A DNA stretch of 64,000 nt from Clostridium_AM sp963780135 (GTDB lineage Bacteria; Bacillota; Clostridia; Clostridiales; Clostridiaceae), in contig CAWAAR010000003.1 in assembly GCA_963780135.1 (NCBI GenBank), positions 1,922,001 to 1,986,000 on the forward strand, read 5' to 3'. Within the stretch, counting starts at the first letter, position 1. Each line of letters begins with the position of its first letter. The position numbers and the translations under genes are program-made. The notes under the pieces are model-generated. The model had not been told where the DNA came from. It saw only the letters and a list, made by a program, of their open reading frames with translations, and ran no database searches. Shown piece after piece: positions 24,217 to 33,705 of the stretch.

Positions 24217-24276
24217 ATGGAAGTGTAAGATTTCCATAATGGTTTTTGTAATTTAACAGTTGAAAATTGAAAATAA

Positions 24277-24873
24277 TCAAGGTGTATCTTTTAAATTATA
24301 TTTTCCAGTTCCTAATTCTTTTTTTGCTTGTTTTGTTATACGTCTAATAAAGAAAGATTTTGCATCTGTATATCCATCTCTATCAAACTCATAAAATTCT
24401 TTTAATTTTAATTTCAGTTTTCCATATTCTTCTGCAATTTCAGGATGCAGTATTAAGTAATCACGAAAATATAATTCATTCCAATCACCACTATAACGCA
24501 CATGCAGGTGATATGCTTGACCTCTAAATCCATCCTCAGTATAGCCTTTCATAAACATCATGTGTGGAGGTGGATTATTTGGTTGAGGGCTGTACATATA
24601 GCCAATGCATTTCAGAAAAGAAATTAATTTCTTTGTATCTGTATAATTTTGTATTTCTAATAAAATGTCAATGGTAGGTTTAGCATACAAATTAGGTACA
24701 GAAGTACTTCCAAAATGATTTATTCTTACAATATTATTTAAACCTATGATTTGTTCAATATTAGTTTTTTCGGACAAATATAAATCATGCCATATTGGAT
24801 TAGGCTTACTTATAATAATAGGAAACAGTTTTCCCAATTCTTCTCTACTCATTTCATCCAATTGCTTTGCCAA
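24277..24873 (-). CDS. GrpB family protein (nucleotidyltransferase-like fold)
   Basis: 198 residues, TTG start with AGGAGG eight bases upstream. The GrpB/UPF0157 signature is clear: NIVRINHFGSTSVPNLYAKP (the HxGSTSVPGL motif), TIDILLEIQNY, and HLHVRYSGDWNELYFRDYLI. GrpB proteins have a nucleotidyltransferase-like fold with the GS..D.D pattern (GSTS and PTIDIL), but their substrate is not established. Solitary gene pointing away from the MATE gene. Confidence 0.88.
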   Translation of the reverse strand: MAKQLDEMSREELGKLFPIIISKPNPIWHDLYLSEKTNIEQIIGLNNIVRINHFGSTSVPNLYAKPTIDILLEIQNYTDTKKLISFLKCIGYMYSPQPNNPPPHMMFMKGYTEDGFRGQAYHLHVRYSGDWNELYFRDYLILHPEIAEEYGKLKLKLKEFYEFDRDGYTDAKSFFIRRITKQAKKELGTGKYNLKDTP

Positions 24874-25041
24874 AATCTTCGCCTCCTAATATAGTTTTTA
24901 GCTTCAGAAAGGTATGGATTCCTTCTAAGTACCTAAACATGAAGTTAAGAATTATTTTAATAGTTTGATTATAACATAAACATTAAAGTTCGCGAAAAAG
25001 CAAAGAAATCCGGTTGGGAATAATCCCACCAGATTTAAGTT

Positions 25042-25581
25042 CTATTCTAGATTATTAGTGACACTTTTAATGTTTGAGTTGTTAAGGGAATTAAAGTTAC
25101 TAGAATTTTTGGAAGTATCACTATTGCTGCTTTGGTTTTCCATCATAGCTTTAAGCATAAAATCCATCATTTGGGATGAATCATTAGTACTACCTAAACC
25201 ACTACTCATATCAGTATCGCTGCTGCTATCATCAGAATCATCGGTAATACTACAAATGTCAGCACTAGAAGGATTGGAAGATGCATTTTGTGAGGATAAT
25301 AGTTTCATCATTTGTGATATTCCTTGAGGCTGAAGTGATAAACCATCAAGACCACTTACTCCATTACTTCCATTTGAGCCGGTAATACTATTAAGTATAT
25401 TATTCACATTGCTACTAGAATTAACAGTATTTGTAGAATTTTGAGTAGATGCAATTTTCATCATTTCTTCAAGAGCCATTGCAAATGTTGAATCAGTACT
25501 TTTGTTAGAATTACCACCGTTAATAGGGGATATAGCTTGTAAGTTAGGCTGAATTAATTGGGATATTGAATTTGTTGCCAT
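25042..25581 (-). CDS. Ser/Asn-rich hypothetical protein
   Basis: 179 residues, dominated by Ser, Asn and Asp after residue 45. The ordered N-terminal part (MATNSISQLIQPNLQAISPI, then TFAMALEEMMKIAS) and two Met-rich helices (GISQMMKLLSSQ; SSQMMDFMLKAMMEN) alternate with low-complexity linkers. It lacks a signal peptide. GGAGA precedes the ATG. Such N-termini occur on clostridial proteins fused to peptidoglycan-cleaving domains, but no such domain is present. It is followed by the GH18 gene in the same direction upstream, so a wall-related or export role is possible. Unrecognised. Confidence 0.5.
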   Translation of the reverse strand: MATNSISQLIQPNLQAISPINGGNSNKSTDSTFAMALEEMMKIASTQNSTNTVNSSSNVNNILNSITGSNGSNGVSGLDGLSLQPQGISQMMKLLSSQNASSNPSSADICSITDDSDDSSSDTDMSSGLGSTNDSSQMMDFMLKAMMENQSSNSDTSKNSSNFNSLNNSNIKSVTNNLE

Positions 25582-25735
25582 CTCTTATCTCCTTTTGTAT
25601 CTAAATTAATGTAAAATTCTCTATTTTATATTATAGAATAAATTTGTGACAACTTTATGACAAGTATTTAAAGTTAATCAAAAAATATTTTAAAAAAACA
25701 GTATATGTTTCTAAGGATACATAACTTTCACAAAA

Positions 25736-26800
25736 CTATTTATCCAATTTTGACTTAATAGTTGACCAGTAATCTGAATTTTCAAGGCCAAGTCTCCAAA
25801 TAGCTATACCAGCTAAATTATCATCGTTAACAATATCTAGCTTGTAAGAAAGGCTTGTACTATTTTCAAGCCATACAGTATGATTAATTCCTGACTTATC
25901 TTTATAATTAAAGAATGGACTTTTAGAGACATCATTCCATTTAATTTCTGCATTATAAGTTTCTGCTAATTTATATATTGCATCAATGCCATAAGCTTTT
26001 GTTCCAGTTGAAGACCAATCATATCCATAGCTTGCCACACCCAAAACTATTTTAGAGGTGGGTATAATAGATTCAGCATATTTAACAACAAGTTTTACCC
26101 AGCTAATGGAAGCAACAGGACCAGAAGCACCAGTTGGGGAATGTTCATCGTAGGTCATTAATATAACTTGATCTGTATATTTTGCAATTTCTTTATAATC
26201 AAAGGCACCACTCCAAGAGTTCTTAACATTGTCACTAGTTTTTGCTGGTACTGAAGCTGTAACAGTAAAACCTTCAGGTTTAAGTTCTGTATAAAGTTCT
26301 TTTAAAAATAGTGTATAGTAATCTCTGTCATAATAATAAACATTTTCAAAATCTATATTTACACCTTTATAGTTGTTTGTTTTTAAGGTATTCAAAATGT
26401 TTTTTATTAGTAAGCTTCTATTATTAGAGTTTTCTAGCAAGGTTTTGGCTAAATCACCATTAAACTTATTTGTTATCATGGCTAAGGGTTTAATTTTATT
26501 GTTATTAGCGTATGCAATTTGTTCTTTGGGAACAGTACCAGATAAATTACCTTTATTATCTATAGTATAAGTATTTGTTGCTATATTATTTATTGAAGAA
26601 GTATTTTCTACCATTTGATTATAAGAAGATTTATCCTCTGGGTAGTAGAAGGTTGTAAATGCTAGCACAGTTTTGTTTTTATTAGAAGAGGGTGTTACTA
26701 CCACATTTCCTTTATTGGATTTAAGAAAAGGTATAGATATAATAAAAATTATAAGAACCACAGCTAAAAGAACTGGTAACAATCTTTTTATATTAAACAT
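25736..26800 (-). CDS. Glycoside hydrolase family 18 protein (spore-cortex/wall hydrolase-like), membrane-anchored
   Basis: 354 residues. An uncleaved signal anchor is seen at 7-26 (LLPVLLAVVLIIFIISIPFL). The GH18 barrel carries KGVNIDFENVYYYDRDYYTL (catalytic DxE; the first Asp of the DxxDxDxE motif is Asn, as in YaaH/SleL-type enzymes), QVILMTYDEH and a late Trp-rich strand GIAIWRLGLENSDYW. These enzymes cut N-acetylglucosaminyl linkages in cortex fragments. No LysM is present, unlike YaaH. TAGGAGGACA precedes the ATG. Solitary transcript. Confidence 0.85.
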   Translation of the reverse strand: MFNIKRLLPVLLAVVLIIFIISIPFLKSNKGNVVVTPSSNKNKTVLAFTTFYYPEDKSSYNQMVENTSSINNIATNTYTIDNKGNLSGTVPKEQIAYANNNKIKPLAMITNKFNGDLAKTLLENSNNRSLLIKNILNTLKTNNYKGVNIDFENVYYYDRDYYTLFLKELYTELKPEGFTVTASVPAKTSDNVKNSWSGAFDYKEIAKYTDQVILMTYDEHSPTGASGPVASISWVKLVVKYAESIIPTSKIVLGVASYGYDWSSTGTKAYGIDAIYKLAETYNAEIKWNDVSKSPFFNYKDKSGINHTVWLENSTSLSYKLDIVNDDNLAGIAIWRLGLENSDYWSTIKSKLDK

Positions 26801-27277
26801 AATCTTGTCCTCCTAGAATTTTAGACGTAAATCGAAGCTCATATCCATATGAATTTTAATTTCTCCGATGGGATTCCTCACAGGCAAACTCCACCTGAAC
26901 CTAAGAATCGTTAAGTTAACTAAAGTTATGAAGGCAATTAAGCTCAACTTAGATAAGTAAGTTGGTAGAAATTACCCGATGTTAAACAACGATATAACTA
27001 TTATGTATAATATTTTGAGTAATTTCAAATGTAAGTTTTAACATAAGTGCACAAAAATAAAACAAGTTTAACATTGTAGCATTGATGGAAATTTGTGCTA
27101 AAAAAAGTTTCTTTACTGAAAAATGATTTTGAACTTTCTTAATAGTCAAACAATGTTTGGCATAAAGGATTTTGTCAGTATATGTAGAATACATAAAAAG
27201 AAGAATGATATAGCGATATTGACAGGAGCTATATATAAAAAGATGACAGTACGTTACAGAAAGATGAGGGTTAGAAA
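26801..27277. other. Intergenic region upstream of the AEC transporter, containing a repeat fragment
   Basis: 477 bases with no supported gene. The left part (26826-26915) is a module Y repeat copy listed separately. The remainder is AT-rich. A short minus-strand open frame here has no ribosome binding site and no recognisable content. The promoter for 27278 must lie near 27180-27250 but is not distinct. Confidence 0.35.
26826..26915 (+). repeat. Partial copy of the interspersed module Y repeat
   Basis: GGATTCCTCACAGGCAAACT followed by CCACCTGAACCTAAGAATCG matches the end of the 22085-22226 repeat (GAATTCCTTATAAGAAAACT, CCAACTGAACCTAAGAATCA). Module X is absent at this site. Confidence 0.55.
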
Positions 27278-28225
27278 ATGGAAAGTTTAATATACAGCTT
27301 AAATGCGACAATTCCAGTATTTGCTGTTATTGTAATAGGATATATCCTAAAACAGATAGGAATGTTAAATGATAACTTTATAGAAGTAGCCAATAGATTT
27401 AATTTTAAGGTAACACTACCTGTACTATTATTTACTGATATAGCATCAACCAATATAATTAAGAATTTTGATGGAAGATATGTATTGTTTTGTGCGGTGG
27501 TTACCACCTTTTGTTTTTGGACAATTTGGTTTGGTACTAAAAAATTTATGAAAGACAGTTCAATGGTGGGTGCCTTTGTTCAAGCATCTTTTCGTGGAAG
27601 TGCGGCAGTTCTCGGAATTGCCTTTATTCAAAACATTTATGGCAATGCGGGAATGGCACCATTAATGATTATAGGAGCAGTTCCTCTTTATAACATATAT
27701 TCCGTTATTGTGCTTACATTTGAAGGAAATAACAATGAAAAAGGAAGGGACAACATAAAAAAAGCATGCATTAATATTATAAAAAATCCTATTATTATAG
27801 GAATCTTACTAGGAATGGCAGCATCCTTATTAAATATTAATTTTCCTAAAATAGTCCATAAAACATTGGAGAATTTTGCTGTTATGGCTTCGCCGCTAGC
27901 ATTAGTGACAATTGGTGCAGGTTTTGAAGGTAAAAAAGCATTGGCAAAAATAAAACCAACTTTAGTAGCGAGTTTTATTAAATTAGTAGTTCAAGCGGCT
28001 TTATTTCTACCACTAGCAGTATTTTTTGGATTTCGAGATCAAAAGCTTATTGCTTTAATCATTATGCTTGGATCTCCAACTACAGTAAGCTGCTATATTA
28101 TGGCCAAAAATATGAATAATGATGGTATTTTAAGTTCCAGCATCATTGTAGTGACTACGCTGCTATCAGCTTTTACATTAACACTTTGTATTTTCATATT
28201 AAAGAGTTTTGGGCTTGTTTTATAA
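27278..28225 (+). CDS. AEC-family transporter (auxin efflux carrier / malate permease type)
   Basis: 315 residues with about ten membrane helices in two inverted halves (IPVFAVIVIGYILKQIGMLN at the start; LIALIIMLGSPTTVSCYIMA near the end, the family's conserved Asn/Ser-Pro helix break). AEC transporters export organic anions such as malate or auxin-like aromatic acids. The stop codon lies 4 bases from the stop of the convergent LpdD gene, so it abuts the aromatic decarboxylase operon. A link to aromatic acid movement is tempting but only inferred. Confidence 0.85.
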   Translation: MESLIYSLNATIPVFAVIVIGYILKQIGMLNDNFIEVANRFNFKVTLPVLLFTDIASTNIIKNFDGRYVLFCAVVTTFCFWTIWFGTKKFMKDSSMVGAFVQASFRGSAAVLGIAFIQNIYGNAGMAPLMIIGAVPLYNIYSVIVLTFEGNNNEKGRDNIKKACINIIKNPIIIGILLGMAASLLNINFPKIVHKTLENFAVMASPLALVTIGAGFEGKKALAKIKPTLVASFIKLVVQAALFLPLAVFFGFRDQKLIALIIMLGSPTTVSCYIMAKNMNNDGILSSSIIVVTTLLSAFTLTLCIFILKSFGLVL

Positions 28226-28229
28226 GAAT

Positions 28230-28598
28230 TTAAATATATTTTTCTATTAATAGAGCTATTAATTCCTTTAAAATATTCATTACCACATTAATTTCTTCAG
28301 CGGTTATATTATCAACATGAATACCACAGGTTACAACTACATTTTTATTTAATGCTGAAGAAAGAGCATGTGATACGTATTTTGCAGCTTCATCATCCTT
28401 ATGTCCTAATAAATTCAAAATTGAAGTTGTAGAACTAACTTTACTTGAATCTGATAAGCTTGGCCTTGGAACACTTAAAGTTACAGAACCTATATGAGGA
28501 CTATCTCCACCTGAAATTATTACACATAAATCTTTTCCTACCATAGTAGATTTGGAGTTGATTTTTATTCTACCTCTTTCTACAGTTAAATTTTGCAC
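28230..28598 (-). CDS. LpdD/BsdD-like small subunit of the UbiD-type decarboxylase (prenylated-flavin chaperone)
   Basis: 122 residues from a GTG at 28598 with GGAGG 7 bases upstream; a longer frame to 28661 overlaps ubiX and has no ribosome binding site. Recognisable features of the LpdD family are LCVIISGGDSPHIGSVTLSV and NVVVTCGIHVDNITAEEIN. The D subunit accompanies UbiD-type hydroxyarylic acid decarboxylases (gallate, 4-hydroxybenzoate) and is proposed to help load prenylated FMN. Last gene of the MerR-UbiD-UbiX-LpdD operon. Confidence 0.8.
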   Translation of the reverse strand: MQNLTVERGRIKINSKSTMVGKDLCVIISGGDSPHIGSVTLSVPRPSLSDSSKVSSTTSILNLLGHKDDEAAKYVSHALSSALNKNVVVTCGIHVDNITAEEINVVMNILKELIALLIEKYI

Positions 28599-28617
28599 AT
28601 CCTCACCTCCACATATT

Positions 28618-29223
28618 TTAAGGTTTAACAATACTACTTTCTCCCCATCTATTAAAACCACTTACTTCAATATCAAACTTATCAAGAATTTTACCAATAA
28701 TATGTAGGTTTAAATCCTCTATGTTAGTAGGATTATTGTAATAGGACATCATTGGCGGAATAATAGTTGCACCTAATTCAGACAAAGAAAGCATATTTCT
28801 TAAATGAATTGTACTTAGAGGAGATTCTCTAGCTACTATAATCAGTTTTCTTTTTTCTTTAATGATAACATCTGCAGCTCTAAGAAGTAAGTTATCAGAG
28901 TAACCACATGCAATGCCAGCAACAGTTTTCATGCTGCAAGGAATGATTACCATGCCCTCAGTTTTAAAAGTGCCGCTAGCTATGCTTGCTCCAATATCGT
29001 TCACAGAATAAACTGTATCTGCTAGATTCATTACCTCTATTGGTTTATATTTAGTTTCTTGGATTATTGTTTGCTCTGCACCTTTTGAGATAACCAAATG
29101 AGTTTCCCATTCATGATTATCTCTAAGTATTTTTAACATTTCTATAGCTAATATAGCACCACTTGCACCACTCATGCCTACTATCAATCTTTTTTTATTG
29201 TGAATTTTCATGTTATATTCCAT
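28618..29223 (-). CDS. UbiX-family flavin prenyltransferase (BsdB/ShdB-like)
   Basis: 201 residues from ATG 29223 (AAAGGTGTTGAG upstream); a GTG four codons earlier sits inside the ribosome binding site. It joins dimethylallyl phosphate to FMN to make the prenylated FMN cofactor for UbiD. FMN-binding LIVGMSGASGAILAIEML, the catalytic-region PCSMKTVAGIACGYSDNLLL and RKLIIVARESPLSTIHLRNM are all intact. It sits between its client UbiD and the LpdD chaperone, with 37 and 19 bases spacing. Confidence 0.93.
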   Translation of the reverse strand: MEYNMKIHNKKRLIVGMSGASGAILAIEMLKILRDNHEWETHLVISKGAEQTIIQETKYKPIEVMNLADTVYSVNDIGASIASGTFKTEGMVIIPCSMKTVAGIACGYSDNLLLRAADVIIKEKRKLIIVARESPLSTIHLRNMLSLSELGATIIPPMMSYYNNPTNIEDLNLHIIGKILDKFDIEVSGFNRWGESSIVKP

Positions 29224-29260
29224 AAATCTCAACACCTTTTATTTCTATATCATTTGTCTG

Positions 29261-30745
29261 TTATTTATTAAATAGTTGTGGAGCAAATCGACTAGGATCT
29301 ACTTCCTTAAACTTTGCTCTTTGAAATTCAGCTTTTAAATGATAAGGTACTGTACAGTCAAAAATAACTTTACAAGAAATACCCTTATCCTTAAGCGATG
29401 GATTATAATGAGGATTTTGAGAAGGATCTAATGGATGACAACGCACACCAGGAATAAATATTGTATCAACATCACCTTGATAACGTGTATTAAGAGCCCA
29501 CATTACGTCATTACTATCAAAGGGATCTACATCTTCATCAACTAAGATAACATGTTTAAGTTCCGAAAATGCTGAGAATGCTAACAGTGCAGCTTGTCTT
29601 TGACGTCCTTCATCACTTGGCTGACTTTTCTTAAATTGTAAAACAGCCATGTATTTGCCGCCACCTGATGTATGTGCATAAACATTTAATAATCTACCTG
29701 GCATAGCCTTTTCAACCATCTGAAGTATACTTGCTTCTGTGGGAATACCTGCCATATTAACATGTTCTTCACTTGGTCCAATACAAGTTTGCATTATTGG
29801 ATTTCTACGATGAGTAACAGCTTTTACTTTAATTACTGGCAGCTCAGCACAGGCTGGTCCTGTATAACCAGGGAATTCTGGCATTGCCTTTCCTGTATTT
29901 GTATTTTGATCTTCTCTAACACGAACACCAGGAAGAAGTTCTCCTTCTATAACATATTCAGCATTGGCAATGGCTTTTTCATTAATGGTTAAACAATTAG
30001 TTAACTTAACTGCTTCCCCTCTAATAGCTCCAGCAATGCTTAGTTCGTTAAAACCAAGTGGTGTTGTTGGAGGTTCGAAACAAGATGCAATTTCAATGGC
30101 AGGATCAACTCCTATACTAATAGAAATTGGAAGTGGGTTTCCAAGCTTTTCTGCTTTTTCACGGAATACGCTTAAATGACGGGCTCCTGGCACAAAGTAC
30201 ATTGAGAATTCATCCTTACTTTGTAAACACAAACGATGTATTGTAACATCTGAGTCACCATTTTCAGGATCTGAAGCATAGCACATCCCCATAGTTATGT
30301 ATGGACCAGCATCTTCTTCTGTATTAGTTGGTGCTGGAACTAATTTTCTAATGTCAAAACCAGGTTCATCTGCATAATGTACAACTTCTTGACAGAGTGC
30401 CGTAGTTTGTGGAACTGTTATTGGTTGGATTGGATTTTTCACAGATTCATTTAAAAGAAAACCAAGGCGTTCTGGTTTTGAATTAAGCAGGAGACCAACT
30501 CTTTCACGACTAGCTAAAAGTCCAATAATTACTCTTGCATCTTCATGACCTTTCACGTTATTAAATATCATTGCAGGTCCAATTTTTGTTGGACGCATCA
30601 CTGTTCCACCAGCACCAATATACCTATAAACTCCAGATAATTCAGCGTGTGGATCAACAGGTTCATCAGTTTCAATTAATTGATCTGGTACTGACATTAA
30701 TAACTTTATAGCGGAACGTAAGTCAGTTACTTTTTCTTTATTCAT
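29261..30745 (-). CDS. UbiD-family aromatic acid decarboxylase (BsdC/ShdC/LpdC-like)
   Basis: 494 residues. Catalyses reversible, non-oxidative decarboxylation of an aromatic acid using prenylated FMN. Family landmarks: GPAMIFNNVKGHEDARVIIG, CLQSKDEFSMYFVPGARHLS, ISIGVDPAIEIASCFEPPTT, and the acidic active-site region EYVIEGELLPGVRVREDQN. The C-terminal DVDPFDSNDVMWALNTRYQG is also typical. The C-B-D gene set resembles 4-hydroxybenzoate, vanillate or gallate decarboxylases; the substrate cannot be fixed from sequence. Strong TAAGGAGGA ribosome binding site. Likely phenol-producing detoxification under the MerR gene upstream. Confidence 0.92.
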   Translation of the reverse strand: MNKEKVTDLRSAIKLLMSVPDQLIETDEPVDPHAELSGVYRYIGAGGTVMRPTKIGPAMIFNNVKGHEDARVIIGLLASRERVGLLLNSKPERLGFLLNESVKNPIQPITVPQTTALCQEVVHYADEPGFDIRKLVPAPTNTEEDAGPYITMGMCYASDPENGDSDVTIHRLCLQSKDEFSMYFVPGARHLSVFREKAEKLGNPLPISISIGVDPAIEIASCFEPPTTPLGFNELSIAGAIRGEAVKLTNCLTINEKAIANAEYVIEGELLPGVRVREDQNTNTGKAMPEFPGYTGPACAELPVIKVKAVTHRRNPIMQTCIGPSEEHVNMAGIPTEASILQMVEKAMPGRLLNVYAHTSGGGKYMAVLQFKKSQPSDEGRQRQAALLAFSAFSELKHVILVDEDVDPFDSNDVMWALNTRYQGDVDTIFIPGVRCHPLDPSQNPHYNPSLKDKGISCKVIFDCTVPYHLKAEFQRAKFKEVDPSRFAPQLFNK

Positions 30746-30780
30746 TAAAAAATCCTCCTTAAAATTAAATCATTTCAAAT

Positions 30781-31608
30781 CTAATAAATTTTTTCTACAG
30801 GAATCTGCAATTGACAAAAATCTACATTATTGCTTTCATCATAAAAAGTAGTGTCTAAAAGACACATATCAACTATATTGCCTATAATTTTATAACTATT
30901 ATCATTTATCCATTCCAGTAGCTTGTATAAAAATTCTGTATCATAAGGCATTCCATACTTATACATGCACACATATTTTCCAGCAGGTAAAGTAATGATA
31001 TCTTCAATATTATTTTCTATAGAAGACAATATTGAAAATACACCAGCTCTCTCAAATATATATTTTTTTTCTAACTGATTCTTCATAATAATAGTACCAA
31101 ATTTTTTGGAAGAAAGTATTTCATGTTTATTAAGGATATTCCAGGCTTTCATACTGGTAAAATGTAATTCTTTTTTGGATATTTCATTTTTAAAAGGCAC
31201 AAATACTGCTTTTCTTTCAGAAAATTCTTCTATTATAGGTTTACACAACTCATCCTTAAATTGATCCACATTTGTATATACATTTAACCTTTGTTTAATA
31301 AGCTCACGAATTGATAACAAGTTCTTTATTTCCTTATCTATAAATTCTTTATGATATTCTAATAGGGAAATAGATGAGGTAAGGTTTCTGTGTTTTATGT
31401 GATTTTTTATATCATCAAGTTTAATACCTATAGATTTTAGAAAACAAATTTCCCTTAGAAATGGAATTTGATATGGACTGTAGTACCGATAACCATTATT
31501 ATCAACATGAGTAGGAGTAAACAATTCTATTTTGTCATAATAAATCAGTGTTTGTCTTGAAATATTATGTATTTGTGCCATCTGGCTTATTGATAAATAT
31601 TTTTCCAC
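30781..31608 (-). CDS. MerR-family regulator with GyrI-like effector domain
   Basis: 275 residues, GTG start with GGAGG upstream. The winged-helix MerR domain is at 1-75 (LSISQMAQIHNISRQTLIYY, NGYRYYSPYQIPFLREICFL), then a dimerisation coiled coil (80-120) and a GyrI-like ligand-binding domain to the end (about 125-275), as in BltR/BmrR. Such regulators bind hydrophobic or aromatic ligands and untwist a promoter with long spacing. It is the first gene of the decarboxylase operon (35 bases before ubiD), so it probably senses the aromatic substrate; inferred. Confidence 0.85.
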   Translation of the reverse strand: MEKYLSISQMAQIHNISRQTLIYYDKIELFTPTHVDNNGYRYYSPYQIPFLREICFLKSIGIKLDDIKNHIKHRNLTSSISLLEYHKEFIDKEIKNLLSIRELIKQRLNVYTNVDQFKDELCKPIIEEFSERKAVFVPFKNEISKKELHFTSMKAWNILNKHEILSSKKFGTIIMKNQLEKKYIFERAGVFSILSSIENNIEDIITLPAGKYVCMYKYGMPYDTEFLYKLLEWINDNSYKIIGNIVDMCLLDTTFYDESNNVDFCQLQIPVEKIY

Positions 31609-31845
31609 GGCTATTCCTCCATGATTTTTCTTTTCACTATAAATATTATAATACTAAATGTACTTTTATATTTAATATTTTAAAGTGTATAACAACTATA
31701 TAGTCAACACAATTTTAAACTTTCTTGCAAATTCTTATTTGTTTTAATATGTCTTAATTATTAAGAAAACTAAAATGTTGTTTTACATAGGCAGTGCAGG
31801 GTATAATTATAGTAATATTACTATAGAAAAGAGGTGTGTTAACAT

Positions 31846-33522
31846 TTGAAAAAGATACCTATAGGTAGAAGCAATTTTAAAGAGTTAATAATAGGAAATT
31901 ATTATTATATAGATAAAAGCTTGTTTATAAAACACATAATAGATGATGGTGCTCAGGTTATACTTTTACCAAGACCAAGAAGATTTGGTAAGACATTAAA
32001 TATGAGCATGCTTAAATATTTTTATGAGAATACAGAAGAAAGTAATAGAGATTTGTTTAAAGAATTAAATATAGCGAAATATAAAGATATAATGGATATG
32101 CAAGGGAAGAATCCTGTAATTTATATTACTTTCAAAGATGAGAAATATTCAAAGTGGGAATTTTGTGAATTAGGACTTAAAAAGGTTATAAAAGATGAGT
32201 TTGCAAGGCATAGATACATTTTAAAAAGTGATATTTTAGATGAGTTTGAAAAAAAAGAATTTGTAAAAATACTAGAAGAAACTGCAGATTATATAACTTA
32301 TTTAAGGGGATTAAAGATATTAAGTAATTATTTATATAGATTTTATAAACAAAAGGTAGTAATACTTATAGATGAATATGATGTGCCTATTCAAAGTGGA
32401 TATTTAAATGGCTACTATGATGAAATAATAGAATTTATGAGGAATTTTTTAAGTGCAGGGCTTAAGGATAATGAACATTTAGAAAAAGCTGTACTCACTG
32501 GAATACTTAGAATTGCACGTGAAAGCATATTTTCAGGACTTAATAATTTAAAGGTAGGCACATTTCTTGGATGTCATTATAGTGACAGCTTTGGTTTTGT
32601 GGAGGAAGAAGTAGAAAATATATTAAAATATTACAAAATAGAGTTTAACTTAGATAAGGTTAGAGATTGGTATAATGGTTATATTTTTGGAGATAAAGTT
32701 ATATACAATCCTTGGTCCATATTAAATTATGTAGATAGATATGAAGAAGGTTTTAAAGCGCATTGGGTAAATACTAGCAGTAATGATTTGGTGAAATTTG
32801 TATTAACTAAAGGTGGAGAAAAGGTCAAACAAGAGTTAGAAGAACTTGTACAAAATAAAGAACTTACTAAAGTAATTAATGAAGATATAATTATGGGGGA
32901 TATAGCAAAGGGCAGTGAAAATGTATGGAGTTTTTTACTATTTAGCGGATATTTAAAGATAATTCATAAAGAATATATAGAAGGAGAACTATATTGCGGT
33001 TTAAAAATACCAAATAAAGAGGTTAAATATCTATATAAACAAATAATTTTAAGCTGGTTTAAGGATAACATAAGTAAGGATAAATTTGATTTAATGATGC
33101 AAAGTCTCGTAAATGGAGATGTAAAAACCTTTGGTAAGATATTCAAAGAATTTGTATTAAGTTCGGTTAGTTATTTTGATGTGTCTGGAGATGAAAGTGA
33201 AAAAGTATATCATGCTTTTGTTTTGGGTATTCTTGTATCTTTAGGCGATAAATATGAAGTAAAGTCTAATAGGGAAAGTGGTTATGGAAGATACGATGTA
33301 ATGGTTATTCCTAAAGATATTAATAAAATAGGAATAATATTTGAATTTAAGAAAGTAGATGAAGATGAAAAAGAAGATTTAGAAAAAGCTGTAGAAAAGG
33401 CATTAAAGCAGATAAGTGAGAAAAAGTATAAACAAGAACTATTGGATAGAGGAATAAAAAATATAATGGAAATTGGGGTAGCCTTTCATAAAAAGGAAGT
33501 ACTTTTGATATCAAAAAAGTAG
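31846..33522 (+). CDS. AAA-ATPase-like protein with C-terminal PD-(D/E)XK nuclease domain
   Basis: 558 residues, TTG start with AGAGGTG 8 bases upstream. The N-terminal AAA-ATPase_like domain has a weak Walker A (LLPRPRRFGKTLNMSML, GKT), and Walker B VVILIDEYDVPI. The C-terminal nuclease-like part shows GYGRYDVMVIP and IGIIFEFKKVDED, which fit D and ExK of the PD-(D/E)XK fold. The family is very abundant and multicopy in Clostridium and Bacteroidetes; its job is unknown, though a conflict or mobile-element role has been suggested. It precedes the Wadjet operon but is separated by a terminator. Confidence 0.88.
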   Translation: MKKIPIGRSNFKELIIGNYYYIDKSLFIKHIIDDGAQVILLPRPRRFGKTLNMSMLKYFYENTEESNRDLFKELNIAKYKDIMDMQGKNPVIYITFKDEKYSKWEFCELGLKKVIKDEFARHRYILKSDILDEFEKKEFVKILEETADYITYLRGLKILSNYLYRFYKQKVVILIDEYDVPIQSGYLNGYYDEIIEFMRNFLSAGLKDNEHLEKAVLTGILRIARESIFSGLNNLKVGTFLGCHYSDSFGFVEEEVENILKYYKIEFNLDKVRDWYNGYIFGDKVIYNPWSILNYVDRYEEGFKAHWVNTSSNDLVKFVLTKGGEKVKQELEELVQNKELTKVINEDIIMGDIAKGSENVWSFLLFSGYLKIIHKEYIEGELYCGLKIPNKEVKYLYKQIILSWFKDNISKDKFDLMMQSLVNGDVKTFGKIFKEFVLSSVSYFDVSGDESEKVYHAFVLGILVSLGDKYEVKSNRESGYGRYDVMVIPKDINKIGIIFEFKKVDEDEKEDLEKAVEKALKQISEKKYKQELLDRGIKNIMEIGVAFHKKEVLLISKK

Positions 33523-33579
33523 AGGAAATTTAATTTCTTGGAATTTTACAAAGTATATAAATATCCTTTAGTCCAAACA

Positions 33580-33620
33580 TAGGGCACTAGGTTGATTCTT
33601 TAACCTAGTGCCCTGTGCTT
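33580..33620 (+). terminator. Strong terminator after the AAA/nuclease gene
   Basis: AGGGCACTAGGTT / AACCTAGTGCCCT is a perfect 13-bp stem, followed after GTGC by a short T run. It uncouples the Wadjet operon from the preceding gene. Confidence 0.7.
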
Positions 33621-33705
33621 TTAAAAAATTGTAAAACTAACTTTAGAATCTAGCTTCATTAAATTAATAATTTGAGATACTCTGTGTATTTTTACAATAT
33701 AAAAA

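Noticed and set aside
26982..27311. Minus-strand 109-residue frame
   Set aside because: No ribosome binding site, Cys/His/Phe-rich random composition, overlaps the AEC promoter and start.
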